From: Streptomyces aurantiacus
Lineage (GTDB): Bacteria > Actinomycetota > Actinomycetes > Streptomycetales > Streptomycetaceae
DNA length: 64,000 nucleotides
Reading direction: 5' to 3'
NCBI RefSeq assembly: GCF_027107535.1
Contig: NZ_CP114283.1
Location: 4,650,001 to 4,714,000, forward strand
This document shows, in pieces, positions 52,012 to 60,792 of this stretch. Made by a program: the position numbers and the translations under genes. How positions within the stretch are numbered: position 1 is the stretch's first letter; every line of letters starts with the position of its first letter. Below the pieces are notes generated by a model. That model did not search any database, was not told the origin of the DNA, and was given only the letters and a program-made list of their open reading frames with translations.

Positions 52012-52458
52012 GTGAAAGTTCCCGAAGGCGAAGGTGAAGACAACGGGGCGAGCAGTCGCGGCCCGATGCACGACGCTGTCGCCCTGGACGGGGAAGGGCC
52101 CGTCATAGCCCAGGCGCGCCACCGCGCGGTGGGCTTCCTCACCCGCGTCCAGGCCGAGTACGGCCTGCGGGTGTCCGCACGCGCGAAGGACCTGACCCAG
52201 CTCGTGGTCAGCGAGCTGGTCACCAACGCCCGTCGGTATGCTCCCGGCCCGACGCACATGGAACTGCGCATCTGCGACTCCGCGGTGGAAGTCGTCGTCC
52301 AGGACAGCGATCCCGTCCTGCCGGTGGCCCGGACCGCTGATGCGGGCCGGGTCGGGCAGCACGGCCTGGAGATCGTCACGGCCGTCACTGAAAGTCTGGA
52401 GATCCAGCGGGAGCCGGCCGGCAAACGCATCACCGCCCGCATCGCCCTGCAGGAATGA
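52012..52458 (+). CDS. RsbW-like HATPase anti-sigma factor/kinase
   Basis: A 148-residue ATP-binding protein of the GHKL fold: ARHRAVGFLTRVQAEYGL, the N box DLTQLVVSELVTNARRYA, VVVQDSDPVLPVARTAD, and G box RVGQHGLEIVTAV. Such small proteins bind sigma factors and phosphorylate STAS partners. GTG 52012 has AGAGGCGGAG upstream; an internal ATG is possible. It is divergent from the STAS gene with a 169-bp shared promoter region that is more AT-rich than its surroundings. Confidence 0.9.
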   Translation: MKVPEGEGEDNGASSRGPMHDAVALDGEGPVIAQARHRAVGFLTRVQAEYGLRVSARAKDLTQLVVSELVTNARRYAPGPTHMELRICDSAVEVVVQDSDPVLPVARTADAGRVGQHGLEIVTAVTESLEIQREPAGKRITARIALQE

Positions 52459-52494
52459 TCCCGGCGGGAAACGGCGACGGACGCCGCCCTCAGC

Positions 52495-52677
52495 AGCAGC
52501 CCGCGCTTTGAAGTTGGCTGCGGGTGTCTTGCGGCCGGGAGCCAACGGGTGGACGGGCCAGTTGTGTTCCGCACACCACAACGCGGTGTCCACAGGGGTA
52601 CGAAGCCGGGCGGGGCTGATGTCGGCAACTGCTCGGTCTGCTGGGTCGCTTGTGGAAAACGGCAGGTCAACGGGCAT
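52495..52677 (-). pseudogene. 5' fragment of a bifunctional DNA primase/polymerase gene
   Basis: ATG 52677 opens MPVDLPFSTSDPADRAV... and includes ALWCAEHNWPVHPLAPGRKTP, the start of actinobacterial prim-pol proteins (normally about 300 or more residues). After ...NFKARAAA the frame loses family sequence and runs into the opposite strand of the HATPase gene. It is a plasmid or integrative-element replication gene cut off by a deletion or insertion. Confidence 0.7.
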
Positions 52678-53740
52678 CGCGTGGTCCGTTCAGCGACTGA
52701 AGCGACCCGGATACGGAATGGGTCGCGTCATCCGCGCAGGGGCTGCGGTGGTCCGGATCGCGCCGGGGGAGAGCCGCATTCGCGCCGGTGTGCGGAGCAG
52801 GCGCGTGGCCGGCTCGTGCGGGGAAGCCGGACCGTGCCGGAGATCAGGTGTGCGAGTGAGGTCCCGTGGCGGGCGTGGAGAGGCGGCGCCCCGGCCGGGG
52901 ACCTGCGATGTCGGTGGGGGGCGCGGCGGATCCCTGTCCGCGTCTTCGGGCCGGGACGGGCCGCGCACGGGACCTGACGCCGCTTCAGCGGGCAGCGGCC
53001 GGCTAAGGGCGTAGATCGGAACCTGGTAGCGAGCATGCCGTCCCCCCGGGGCGTGCTGGATCTACTGCGCAATCGGCGCTGAGCTCACAGGACGTGCTTG
53101 GCAGGCAAAAGAGTCCTGTGGCCCGGCTGCGGCGTCTTGGTGTGGTCTGGTTCCTCACCGCGAATAGAAAATAACGCCTACCCGTTTTGTTTGTCGAGCA
53201 TGCATGTCATCTGCCCTGTCAAGGAAACGCCAAGAAGGCTGGGACGACAAGGCATTTGAGGGTGTGGTGCGGCGGCGGTGACGGGTGGGTTCCGCTCGAC
53301 CGCGTGGTGGTGCTGCTGCAGGCATGGCCCTCATCGCGGATCTCTTGGGTGTCTGCCCGTAAGCGGGCGGAGCGGTCTGTTGTCTGCTGCGGGCTGGGCG
53401 GTGGCTTCGTTCTCTCGGCCGGGACCGCGCCGGTGGTGTCTGGCGGACCGGTGTGAGGGGCGGAGGCAGCCGGCCGGGCTCCGCCCGGGCTCTGCGCGAG
53501 GAGTGGGCGCGGGCAGACGGGCCGGCCCGCACTGTTCACGGCCGTGGCGGCCCTGATGCCCGATACCGGGAATCTCCTGGCACTCGCACTCGGCAACGGG
53601 ATGTACTGTCCGCCTCGGCCGGCGACGTGCCACTATCCGGAGCCAGGCTCGAGGCGCGCTGGTGGTCCGCTGGTGTGACGGCACGAGTGGAGAATGTAAT
53701 TCCACTTCCCGTCCCGCGTACCGGCCAGTAACGTCTAGAA
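52678..53740. other. Gap of about 1.06 kb without a recognised gene
   Basis: Several long open frames exist on both strands, as expected at high GC, but none has family sequence, a clear ribosome-binding site or consistent codon bias. An AT-rich island at 53160-53200 may be a promoter or a junction. It lies between plasmid remnants and the GBL island. Confidence 0.45.
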
Positions 53741-53746
53741 ATGAAA

Positions 53747-53762
53747 CCGGTTGGTATGTATC
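53747..53762 (+). promoter_or_regulatory. ARE-like GBL-receptor site upstream of afsA
   Basis: GGTTGGTATGT at 53749-53759 fits 10 of 11 positions of the known ArpA-type half-site GG(T/C)CGGT(A/T)(T/C)G(T/G), within an AACCGGTT dyad. It is 64 bp upstream of the AfsA start. Confidence 0.75.
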
Positions 53763-53822
53763 TTCGGTTGGGCGGAGATGCGCATCGTCCCGTGCACGTT
53801 CAGACGCGATCCTGGGGGATAC

Positions 53823-54821
53823 ATGTCAGCGTTGGACACGTTCCGGTACGAAGCACCGACCGTTCGGTCTTCGCGGGAGGGCGGGGGAACCGCGCCCGCC
53901 CTGACCCGCTACGGCTCTCTCACCTCCACAGTGCCCAAGGAGCTCGTGCACCGGGCGGCCGTCGCGGAGGTCCTTCTCACCGGCTGGGAGCGGCGCGGCG
54001 ACGCCCGTTTTGCGGTCACCGCCCAGTGGCCGCGGGCGCACAGCTTCTTCACTCTGGCCAACGGCACCCATTACGACCCGCTCATGGCCACAGAAACAAT
54101 CCGCCAGGTTGGTTCTCTATTGGCGCATGCAGAGTTCGATGTTCCTCTCGGCCACCAGTTCCTGATGCGCGACCTCCACGTAGCCGTGGAGCCGCAGTAC
54201 CTCGGCCTGGAGGGCGTCCCCGCCTCCCTGGAACTCGAAGTCGATTTCACCGACGTCAAGCAGCGCCGCCAGGGTCACGCGGGTGCCTCCTACGAGGTGG
54301 TCGTCCGTCGTGACGGTCACGTGGTGGCCGTGGGTGGAGCCACCTACACCTGTGTCGGTCCCGAGGTCTACCGGCGGGTCCGGGCGGGCCGGCTGTCCGC
54401 CGAACGCCCCGCGCTCCGGCTCACGGCACCGGTCTCGCCGCAGAGCGTGGGCCGCATGTCGCCCATGGACGTCGTGCTGTCCCCGCTGGGCGAGACGCAC
54501 CGCTGGCAGCTGAGAGTGGACAGCCGCCACCCCATACTGTTCGACCACCCGGTGGACCACGTTCCCGGCATGGTGCTCATCGAGGCCGCCCGGCAGGCCA
54601 CCATCGCCGTACTCAAGCCCATGGCGTCGGCCGGGGCCTTCCTGCTGCCCACCCGGATCGTCAGCGAGTTCCAGCGGTACGCCGAGCTCGACAGCCCCTG
54701 CTTCATCGAGGCGCAGGCCGTGCCCACCGGCTCGGACGAGGGCCTGGTGCTGGTGACCGGCCGGCAGAACGGCGAACCTCTCTTCAGTACCACTGTCGCT
54801 GCCTGCAGCGTCGCCGCCTGA
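53823..54821 (+). CDS. afsA: AfsA-type gamma-butyrolactone synthase
   Basis: A 332-residue protein with two hotdog-fold AfsA repeats. Repeat 1 has VPKELVHRAAVAEVLLTGWER and WPRAHSFF...YDPLMATETIRQVGSLLAH; repeat 2 has HPILFDHPVDHVPGMVLIEAARQA. AfsA condenses a beta-ketoacyl thioester with dihydroxyacetone phosphate, the key step to A-factor-like hormones. ATG 53823 (MSALDTFRY) is chosen. An ARE-like site upstream, an NmrA-type reductase gene convergent with it and a receptor gene next to that make a standard GBL unit. Confidence 0.95.
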   Translation: MSALDTFRYEAPTVRSSREGGGTAPALTRYGSLTSTVPKELVHRAAVAEVLLTGWERRGDARFAVTAQWPRAHSFFTLANGTHYDPLMATETIRQVGSLLAHAEFDVPLGHQFLMRDLHVAVEPQYLGLEGVPASLELEVDFTDVKQRRQGHAGASYEVVVRRDGHVVAVGGATYTCVGPEVYRRVRAGRLSAERPALRLTAPVSPQSVGRMSPMDVVLSPLGETHRWQLRVDSRHPILFDHPVDHVPGMVLIEAARQATIAVLKPMASAGAFLLPTRIVSEFQRYAELDSPCFIEAQAVPTGSDEGLVLVTGRQNGEPLFSTTVAACSVAA

Positions 54822-54839
54822 CCGGTGCAGGGGCACCTC

Positions 54840-55700
54840 TCACGGCGCTGCGGCTTTCGGACCGAAGGACTGTGCGTGATCTCGCGCCCACACGCGGAAC
54901 GGCCTGGGCGCCCGGCCCGTCACCGTCAGCACGGTGTCCAGTACCTGCGCCTTGGCCCCGGCCCGCTGCCGCAGCGCACTGTCCAGCAGGGCTTCCACCA
55001 CCGTCTCGGGATGGCGCCGCAGCAGTGCCTCGCGTGCCTGATGCGGCGTCAGTTCCTCGAACCGCAACGGCCGGCCGAGTGCCTCGGCCAGCTGCCGGGT
55101 CTGTTCCGCGGCGGTGAGCGGATGCGGCCCGGTCAGGGTGTAGGCCCGGCCCGTGTGGCCGTCCTCGGTGAGTGCGCGCACGGCCACCTCGGCGATGTCC
55201 CGGGGGTCGACGCAGGCGTTGGGGCTGTGGCCGTACAGCGCGCGCACCAGATTTTCCCCGCGGACCGAGGGGGCCCACGACAGGGCGTTGGACATGAAGG
55301 AGCGGGGGCGCAGCAGCGTCCAGTCGAGCGCCGAGGAGGTCAGCGCTGATTCGCAGGCCCGCTGCCAGCGGGTGATGGCGTCCTGTGCGCCGGTGTCGGT
55401 GACGGCGGCGGCCGAAAGCTTGACCACGTGCTGCACGCCGGCTTCGCGTGCCGCGTCGAGGAAGGCGGCGTCGTCGTCCCCTGCCACCCTGCTGGTCACC
55501 AGCAGGGCGCGGCGCACACCGGTGAGCGCCCGGCGCAGGCCGGCCGGGTCGCCGTAGTCCCCGCGTACCGTCTCCAGGCCCGCACGCGCGAGGGTCACCC
55601 GGGAAGGATCCCTGGCCAGGGCGCGCACCGTGCAGTGGGCGGGCAACTGCTCGAGCACCAGCCGTCCCACCGTGCCCGTGGTTCCCGTCACCAGGATCAT
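54840..55700 (-). CDS. NmrA-like NAD(P)-dependent reductase of the GBL unit
   Basis: A 286-residue atypical SDR: MILVTGTTGTVGRLVLEQLP binds NAD(P), then TVRALARDPSRV, GVQHVVKLSAAAV and LLRPRSFMSNAL. Homologues beside afsA in GBL clusters (ScbB/BarS1/JadW2 context) are thought to reduce the butenolide or keto group of the autoregulator. It converges on afsA (18-bp gap) and diverges from the receptor gene across a region with an ARE-like palindrome. Confidence 0.85.
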   Translation of the reverse strand: MILVTGTTGTVGRLVLEQLPAHCTVRALARDPSRVTLARAGLETVRGDYGDPAGLRRALTGVRRALLVTSRVAGDDDAAFLDAAREAGVQHVVKLSAAAVTDTGAQDAITRWQRACESALTSSALDWTLLRPRSFMSNALSWAPSVRGENLVRALYGHSPNACVDPRDIAEVAVRALTEDGHTGRAYTLTGPHPLTAAEQTRQLAEALGRPLRFEELTPHQAREALLRRHPETVVEALLDSALRQRAGAKAQVLDTVLTVTGRAPRPFRVWARDHAQSFGPKAAAP

Positions 55701-55796
55701 CTGTCCCCCTTCGGCGCGGACTGCCAGGAGTCCGGCGCCATGGTCGTCGTAGAAAAGTCGTCGATTGACCGGGCTGCGGACCCCGTCCCGGTGTAA

Positions 55797-55822
55797 GATA
55801 CATACTCGACGGTTTTTTTGTG
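55797..55822. promoter_or_regulatory. Palindromic ARE-like site between reductase and receptor genes
   Basis: GATACATACTCGACGG followed by a T7 run. Each arm fits about 8 of 11 positions of the ArpA-type half-site, in opposite directions around CGAC. It lies 43 bp before the receptor start and about 97 bp from the reductase start, so it could control both. Confidence 0.7.
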
Positions 55823-55864
55823 TTGGGTCGCATGGCCCAGTGACTCTGAGAATGGAGGGAAACA

Positions 55865-56539
55865 GTGGTCAAGCAGGACCGGGCGATTCGCACCCGCCAG
55901 ACCATCCTGGCGGCAGCAGCGACGGTGTTCGAGAAGCGTGGATACCAGGCCGCCACCATCACTGAGATCCTCGCCACCGCCAACGTGACGAAGGGGGCCC
56001 TGTACTTCCACTTCCAGTCCAAGGATCACCTGGCACAGGGCGTACTCGCGGAACAGGACCAGCGTCTTGTGGTCCCCACCCGCAACACCAAGGTGCAGGA
56101 GATCGTCGACACAGTCGCCCTGCAGGCCTATCGCCTGCAGACGGACCCGATGGTCAGAGCAGGTGTGCGCCTGTCACTGGACCAGCAGGCGACCGAACTC
56201 GACCGCAGCGGCCCCTTCCTGCGCTGGAGCGAGATCGTCCTCGGTCTCCTGCAGGAGGCCGACGGAGAACTGCTGCCCCATGTGGTCCCCACCGAGACGG
56301 CCGACGTCCTGGTGGGTTCCTTCGCGGGCGTCCAGGCCATGTCGCAGACGATCAGCGGTTACCAGGACCTGAACCACCGGATCTCCGGACTGCTGCGGCA
56401 CGTCCTGCCCAACGTCGTGCTGTCGTCCGTGCTCGCCACCCTGGATCTTTCCCCCGGCCGCGGAGCCCAGGTGTACCGGGAGGCGGGAGGGACCCCGACG
56501 GTGGAGGAGCCCCCCAAGATAGTCGCTGCCGCGAGCTGA
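55865..56539 (+). CDS. TetR-family GBL receptor (ArpA/ScbR-like)
   Basis: A 224-residue repressor. The N-terminal HTH reads QDRAIRTRQTILAAAATVFEKRGYQAATITEILATANVTKGALYFHF, the hallmark of GBL receptors. The ligand domain contains LSLDQQATELDRSGPFLRWSEIV with a Trp at the position expected for ligand contact. GTG 55865 has GGAGGG. It lies next to afsA and its reductase and behind an ARE-like site, so it is the best candidate for the true receptor; the two paralogues to the right may be pseudo-receptors. Confidence 0.93.
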   Translation: MVKQDRAIRTRQTILAAAATVFEKRGYQAATITEILATANVTKGALYFHFQSKDHLAQGVLAEQDQRLVVPTRNTKVQEIVDTVALQAYRLQTDPMVRAGVRLSLDQQATELDRSGPFLRWSEIVLGLLQEADGELLPHVVPTETADVLVGSFAGVQAMSQTISGYQDLNHRISGLLRHVLPNVVLSSVLATLDLSPGRGAQVYREAGGTPTVEEPPKIVAAAS

Positions 56540-56582
56540 TGACGGACGTCGCCCCGGCCGGCCCGCTCCCGCGGCGGGCAGG

Positions 56583-58085
56583 TCACCCCACGGGGCGTAC
56601 GGCACTCTCGTCGCTCAGATACAGGGCCAGGGTCGCTTCCAGGCCCGCGCCGTCGGAAGCCCAGGCGATATAGCCGTCGGGGCGTACGAGCAGTGCGGCG
56701 CACGGGACCACCGCCACCGGCTCGGCTCGTACGGTCCGCACCGACCGGCTCCACGCCTGCGCGGCCTTCTCGTGCTGTTCGCAGGTATCGGTGCCGAAGA
56801 GCAGGAGCAGCATCCGTCCCTCTTGCAGCAGACGGATCACATCGGTCGGTCCCGACTGCGTGGTCAGGGCGATGTTCTGCAGGAACTTCCCCTCCCACGC
56901 CGAGGGAGCGGCCGAACGCGCCGGCAGCACGGTGTCCTGGGCGCTGATCATCGCGCCGAGGTGGGAACCGCCGGGGTCCTTGGCGAGCAGCCCGCTGAAC
57001 AGATTCCGCAGCGAATCGAGCCGGACCTCCGGGTGCATCAGGGACACCTGCGCCCGGACGTTCTCGATGACGCGCTCGGCCGCGGGCCGGCGCTCGGTGT
57101 CGTAGGAGTCCAGCAGGCTCTCGCCGGCCGCGCCACGCACGGTGGCCGCCAGCTTCCAGCCCAGGTTCAGGGCGTCGAGGATCCCGGTGCTCAGGCCCTG
57201 CCCCCCGATGGGGAAATGCAGGTGCGCCGCGTCTCCGGCCAGCAGGACGCGATCCTTGCGGTAGGTGTGAGCCAGCCGCGCGTAGTCGCTGAACCGGCTC
57301 AGCCACCTCGGCGCGCTCATCCCGATCTCCCGGCCCATGATCTGCGACGTCTCCTCGCGCAGTTCGTCCAGGGACAGGGGCTTGCCCCGATCGGCGTGCG
57401 TCCGCGTGAAGTTGACCGTCCGGACGTGCATCCCACCGTCCGCGGCCTCCTTGGCCACGACCCATCCGTGCGCGGTGCGGTGCCACCCGCCGCTGAGGGA
57501 GTCCGGGTCGTCCAGCCGTACGAGACCCATCATGGCGGAGACGGTGGGGGCGTGCGTGTCGCAGCGGATGCCGGCCAGTTCGCGCACCGTGCCCCGCGCG
57601 CCGTCGGCGCCGACCGCGAAGGCCGCGTCGAACTCCGTGCGCCCCTGCGGCCCTTCGGCCACCACCCGTACACCGTCCGGCCGCTGTGCCAGCTCGACCA
57701 TGCGGTGCTCGCGCAGCACCTGCGCACCGTACGCGCGTGCCCGGTCCTCGAAGAGCCGCTCGAGATCGGCTTGAGCCCGCTTCAGGACCGGTTCGGGTTC
57801 GGCCGCGGGCGCGGTGATGTGCAGCCCCGGAAGGCCCGCGAAGTGGAACGGACTGCTGACGGTGCCCGCCGCGGGGGAGAACTCGGGGGCGGGCAGGTAT
57901 CCCCGTCGGGCGAGTGTCTGCGTCGTACGGGCGTGCAGAGTGGTGGCCTTGGGCCGCGTCGACGTACCGGCCTCGCCCTCCAGGACCACCACGGTCACGT
58001 CGCATTGAGCCAGTTCGGCAGCGAGCAGCATGCCGACCGGTCCTCCGCCGACCACGACCACGTCCGTAGGTATCGGACGTACCAT
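56583..58085 (-). CDS. FAD-dependent monooxygenase (PheA/TfdB-like)
   Basis: A 500-residue flavin hydroxylase: VVVVGGGPVGMLLAAELAQCDV, DG motif GADGARGTVRELAG, VLLAGDAAHLHFPIGGQGLSTGILDALNLGWKLA-type ribose site, and a thioredoxin-like C-terminal domain. Relatives hydroxylate polyketide or phenolic rings. ATG 58085 has GAGGAG. Placed between two receptor genes and with ARE-like sites in front, it is probably under GBL control. It could tailor the metabolite or modify the signal itself. Confidence 0.88.
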   Translation of the reverse strand: MVRPIPTDVVVVGGGPVGMLLAAELAQCDVTVVVLEGEAGTSTRPKATTLHARTTQTLARRGYLPAPEFSPAAGTVSSPFHFAGLPGLHITAPAAEPEPVLKRAQADLERLFEDRARAYGAQVLREHRMVELAQRPDGVRVVAEGPQGRTEFDAAFAVGADGARGTVRELAGIRCDTHAPTVSAMMGLVRLDDPDSLSGGWHRTAHGWVVAKEAADGGMHVRTVNFTRTHADRGKPLSLDELREETSQIMGREIGMSAPRWLSRFSDYARLAHTYRKDRVLLAGDAAHLHFPIGGQGLSTGILDALNLGWKLAATVRGAAGESLLDSYDTERRPAAERVIENVRAQVSLMHPEVRLDSLRNLFSGLLAKDPGGSHLGAMISAQDTVLPARSAAPSAWEGKFLQNIALTTQSGPTDVIRLLQEGRMLLLLFGTDTCEQHEKAAQAWSRSVRTVRAEPVAVVPCAALLVRPDGYIAWASDGAGLEATLALYLSDESAVRPVG

Positions 58086-58183
58086 CCGGGACTCCTCGTC
58101 TCCCCTGGCCTGCGCTGTCACGGATTCGCCTCGCAGCGCACACCCGTCCGCCCGGTCAGCGGCACGTCCGACAGTCGTTCGAA

Positions 58184-58194
58184 ACATACCCGAA
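58184..58194 (-). promoter_or_regulatory. ARE-like half-site upstream of the monooxygenase
   Basis: On the minus strand TTCGGGTATGT fits 8 of 11 positions of the ArpA-type half-site; 99 bp before the monooxygenase start. Confidence 0.5.
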
Positions 58195-58292
58195 CACAAC
58201 GGACTTCGTGGGGGAGTTGTGAAGCCTTGACGGCTCTCTCGCAACCGGCGCCCCGTGACGCGGCAAAAGGTGCCGCGAGGACCAGGAGACAC

Positions 58293-58317
58293 AGGAAACC
58301 GTGCGTGCGGTTTGTTA
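58293..58317. promoter_or_regulatory. Palindromic ARE-like site upstream of the second receptor
   Basis: AAACCG-TGCGTG-CGGTTT with a flanking GTTAA. The half-site GTGCGGTTTGT fits 9 of 11 positions. It is 79 bp before the ATG at 58396. Confidence 0.7.
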
Positions 58318-58395
58318 ATCTGTGGGGAGGGACGCGCGGCGGTACCGGCCGCGCCCCTTTGTCCTGCCCCGCACATCCGGAACAGTGGAGCTGAG

Positions 58396-59058
58396 ATGCC
58401 CCAGCAGGACCGCGCGCTGCGCACGCGCGCCGCTCTGATCGCCTCCGCCGCCGAGGTCTTCGACCGGCACGGCTACCCGCTCGCGTCCTTGTCCACGATC
58501 AGTTCACGTGCCGGAGTGAGCAACGGGGCCCTTCACTTCCACTTCCCCAGCAAGGCGTCACTGGCTGACGCCGTCGGGGCGTCGGCCGACCACCGGCTCG
58601 CCGGGATCACCGGGCGCAACGCGGGCCTGCTTCCCGGCGGTTCTCTGCAGCTCCTCATCGATGCCACCCACGAACTGGTCCGGGGTTTCGGTGACGACCC
58701 GGTACTGCGGGTCGGCTTCAGCGTGGCCCGCAGTGTCCAGGCGAGCGGCGCCTCGGCCGCCGGCCCTCGCCGCCACTGGAAGGCGTGGGTGGAGGAGACA
58801 CTTCACCAGGCTGCCGGGGAGGGCACGGTGGCCCCGGGAATTCCCGCACAGGCAGTGGTGGGCACCCTGGTGGCCACCACGCTGGGCCTCGGCGCCCTGG
58901 GGGGACGGAACGGGTCCCGGCATGCGGCCGGCACCGTCACCCGCCTGTGGGAGCTGTTGCTGCCCGGCCTCGTGGCGGGCGGCGTCATGGGAAAGCTCGT
59001 GACGACCGGGACGACCGGGACGACCGGGACGACCGGGACGGCCGCCGGACGCGGCTGA
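58396..59058 (+). CDS. Second TetR/GBL-receptor-like regulator
   Basis: A 220-residue protein: QDRALRTRAALIASAAEVFDRHGYPLASLSTISSRAGVSNGALHFHF HTH, Trp in RRHWKAWVEETL. It resembles pseudo-GBL receptors (ScbR2/SrrB group), which often bind antibiotics or other signals and repress afsA-type genes. ATG 58396 is chosen for the conserved start. The C terminus ends in a low-complexity TTG repeat coded by four copies of ACGACCGGG (59002-59037), so the tail length may vary between strains. Confidence 0.88.
   Translation: MPQQDRALRTRAALIASAAEVFDRHGYPLASLSTISSRAGVSNGALHFHFPSKASLADAVGASADHRLAGITGRNAGLLPGGSLQLLIDATHELVRGFGDDPVLRVGFSVARSVQASGASAAGPRRHWKAWVEETLHQAAGEGTVAPGIPAQAVVGTLVATTLGLGALGGRNGSRHAAGTVTRLWELLLPGLVAGGVMGKLVTTGTTGTTGTTGTAAGRG
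59002..59037 (+). repeat. 9-bp tandem repeat in the 3' end of a receptor gene
   Basis: Four perfect copies of ACGACCGGG, encoding Thr-Thr-Gly units at the C terminus of the second TetR protein. In frame, so copy-number change would lengthen or shorten the tail without a frameshift. Confidence 0.9.
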
Positions 59059-59321
59059 GGCTCCTGCCCGGCGGCGCGGCCTGCGGCGGGGCGGGAAACC
59101 CCGGCTCGCCGGCACCCCCGTCGCGCGCACGGACGCACCGCGTCAGCCGGTGACATGCGGCGTGCCGCCTGAGTGTGCAGCCGGCCGGGCAGGTCCGCCC
59201 GTGCGCCGGCACCCGCCGTACCGACGGCGGCCGACGCGGCACACCGGAGGCGGGCCGGCCCGGCGGCCCGGGGAGCCCCGGTGCATCCGAGCCGCAGACG
59301 GCACGGGGCACCGGGGCAGGC

Positions 59322-59969
59322 TCACCCGATGGGGGAGCGGGCTTCGCCGGAGCGTGCCGCCGAGCCGGCCGGCTCAAGTGCCGCGAGGGCCTCGGGGCGG
59401 GCGATGCACGGCAGGATGAGCCCCCAGAAGGCGGTCAGCGCCTCGGCGGAGAACCAGGCGGGGTCCTCGCGCCCGAGAAGCTCGAAGCCCGTGGTCGCCG
59501 CGACGACGGTGTTGGCGACATCGGGGTGCTCGGCCCCTTCGGCCAGGAGTGCCTCCTCGAAGGCCTCCGCCAGCAGCTGCCGCACACACACACGCCACTC
59601 CTGATGGAGCGTCGGGCTGGTGTGCTGCGGGGCCTCGTAGCTCAGTTTGAAGCCGGCGCGTGCCACGACATCCCGTCGCATCCGGCCGGCCAGGGCGTGC
59701 GAGGTGTCCGTCAGGCGCTGCAGTGCGTTCATGCCCGGGCGCTGGGCGAGCCAGGCCTCCCGGCGCAGACTCACACCGGCCGAGGCCTCGACGGTGGAGG
59801 CCATCGCCGCCTTGTTCTCGAAGTGGAAGTGCAGTGCGCCCGGGCTGACGCCGGCGCTGGCACTGATGTCGGCCAGCTTCGCCTGAACGTATCCGTGCCG
59901 CTCGAACGCCTCAGCCGCGGAGCGGATGAGTGAGTCGCGTGTGCGAACGGCACGTTCCTGTTTGGTCAC
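59322..59969 (-). CDS. Third TetR/GBL-receptor-like regulator
   Basis: A 215-residue protein: MTKQERAVRTRDSLIRSAAEAFERHGYVQAKLADISASAGVSPGALHFHF, Trp in LHQEWRVCVRQLL. Family as above. It faces the second receptor gene (convergent, about 260-bp gap). The divergent upstream region (59970-60030) carries an inverted repeat GAAACC/GGTTTC suited to autoregulation. Whether it binds a GBL, an antibiotic or nothing is unknown. Confidence 0.9.
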   Translation of the reverse strand: MTKQERAVRTRDSLIRSAAEAFERHGYVQAKLADISASAGVSPGALHFHFENKAAMASTVEASAGVSLRREAWLAQRPGMNALQRLTDTSHALAGRMRRDVVARAGFKLSYEAPQHTSPTLHQEWRVCVRQLLAEAFEEALLAEGAEHPDVANTVVAATTGFELLGREDPAWFSAEALTAFWGLILPCIARPEALAALEPAGSAARSGEARSPIG

Positions 59970-60007
59970 TGGTGCTCCTTGAGTAGGAGGGCGGCACCTT
60001 GAGCTTT

Positions 60008-60031
60008 ATGAAACCAGCATAGCGGTTTCTA
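60008..60031 (-). promoter_or_regulatory. Inverted repeat upstream of the third receptor
   Basis: GAAACC (60010-60015) and GGTTTC (60024-60029) with an 8-base spacer, 41 bp before the start codon. Probable autoregulatory operator. Confidence 0.6.
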
Positions 60032-60168
60032 ATGTGCTTCGGCGGTCCGCGTGCGCTCCGCCTGCCCGCGAGGGGGCGGGGCAGGAGGGTGCAACGAACG
60101 GACGAAGCGCGCATATGGGGTGAGGGTCCTGCGGCGCTCGCGGCGCCAAGGAGATGTCGACCAAGGGA

Positions 60169-60196
60169 TTGAAACCGACGCAGCGGTATGATTTCA
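60169..60196. promoter_or_regulatory. ARE-like palindrome in the gap before the StrR-like gene
   Basis: GAAACCGACG followed directly by CAGCGGTATG; arms fit about 8 and 7 of 11 positions of the ArpA-type half-site. It may control a transcript leading to the StrR-like gene 725 bp downstream. Confidence 0.5.
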
Positions 60197-60792
60197 TGAG
60201 GTCGTTCCCGGTCGAAGGGGTCGGCGGTACGTCGGCTCCGGCAGCTCCCAGCGTGCGCAAGCAGCGGCTCGGAGAGGCTTCCTTTCTTGGCAGGCAGGCA
60301 GCCTGAGCAGGTGTTTTACCTGTTCTACCCGACCAGGGCGAGCTCCCGTACTTGCGCCGAAAATCCCCCGCGGTGCAAGTGCGGGAGCGTTCTGTTTGAT
60401 CCCCCGTCGCAGCCGAAAATCTCCAAGACTGCGCTAGGGGTCGATAAAAAACCCGCACACTGGTATTTTTCAATCCAAGGTTGTTGCGACCGTCGAGGGG
60501 AGCCGCGGTGCACCTGCAGCAGTTGCGTGTCAAGTGGCACGCGATGAACGGATCGACGCCGGCAGAGGCGTTCGAGCACCCGCACCGGACCCACAACCCG
60601 CCGTATGGATGCGCCGGCGCCACCGCCCGCACCCACACACCCGGTGAAGAGAACTCCTCGAGCGCACCGCCTTGTTCAGCGCTCCCGTGCCGCACCGGGC
60701 GCACCTCGGTCCATCCGTCCGCCGCCCGGCGCGGCGAACACACCCGGCACCCACAGGGACCCGCACAACCACGGGGGAGGAACCAGCACGCC
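60197..60792. other. Long leader region before the StrR-like gene
   Basis: About 600 bases with no recognised gene. It includes CCCGC/GCGGG small hairpin at 60368-60386 and an AT-rich island at 60435-60480 that may be a promoter. The long transcribed leader would be unusual. Confidence 0.4.

Noticed and set aside
52549-52977. Plus-strand open frame in the 52.5-53.0 kb gap
   Set aside because: Overlaps the prim-pol remnant on the other strand, has irregular codon bias and no ribosome-binding site.
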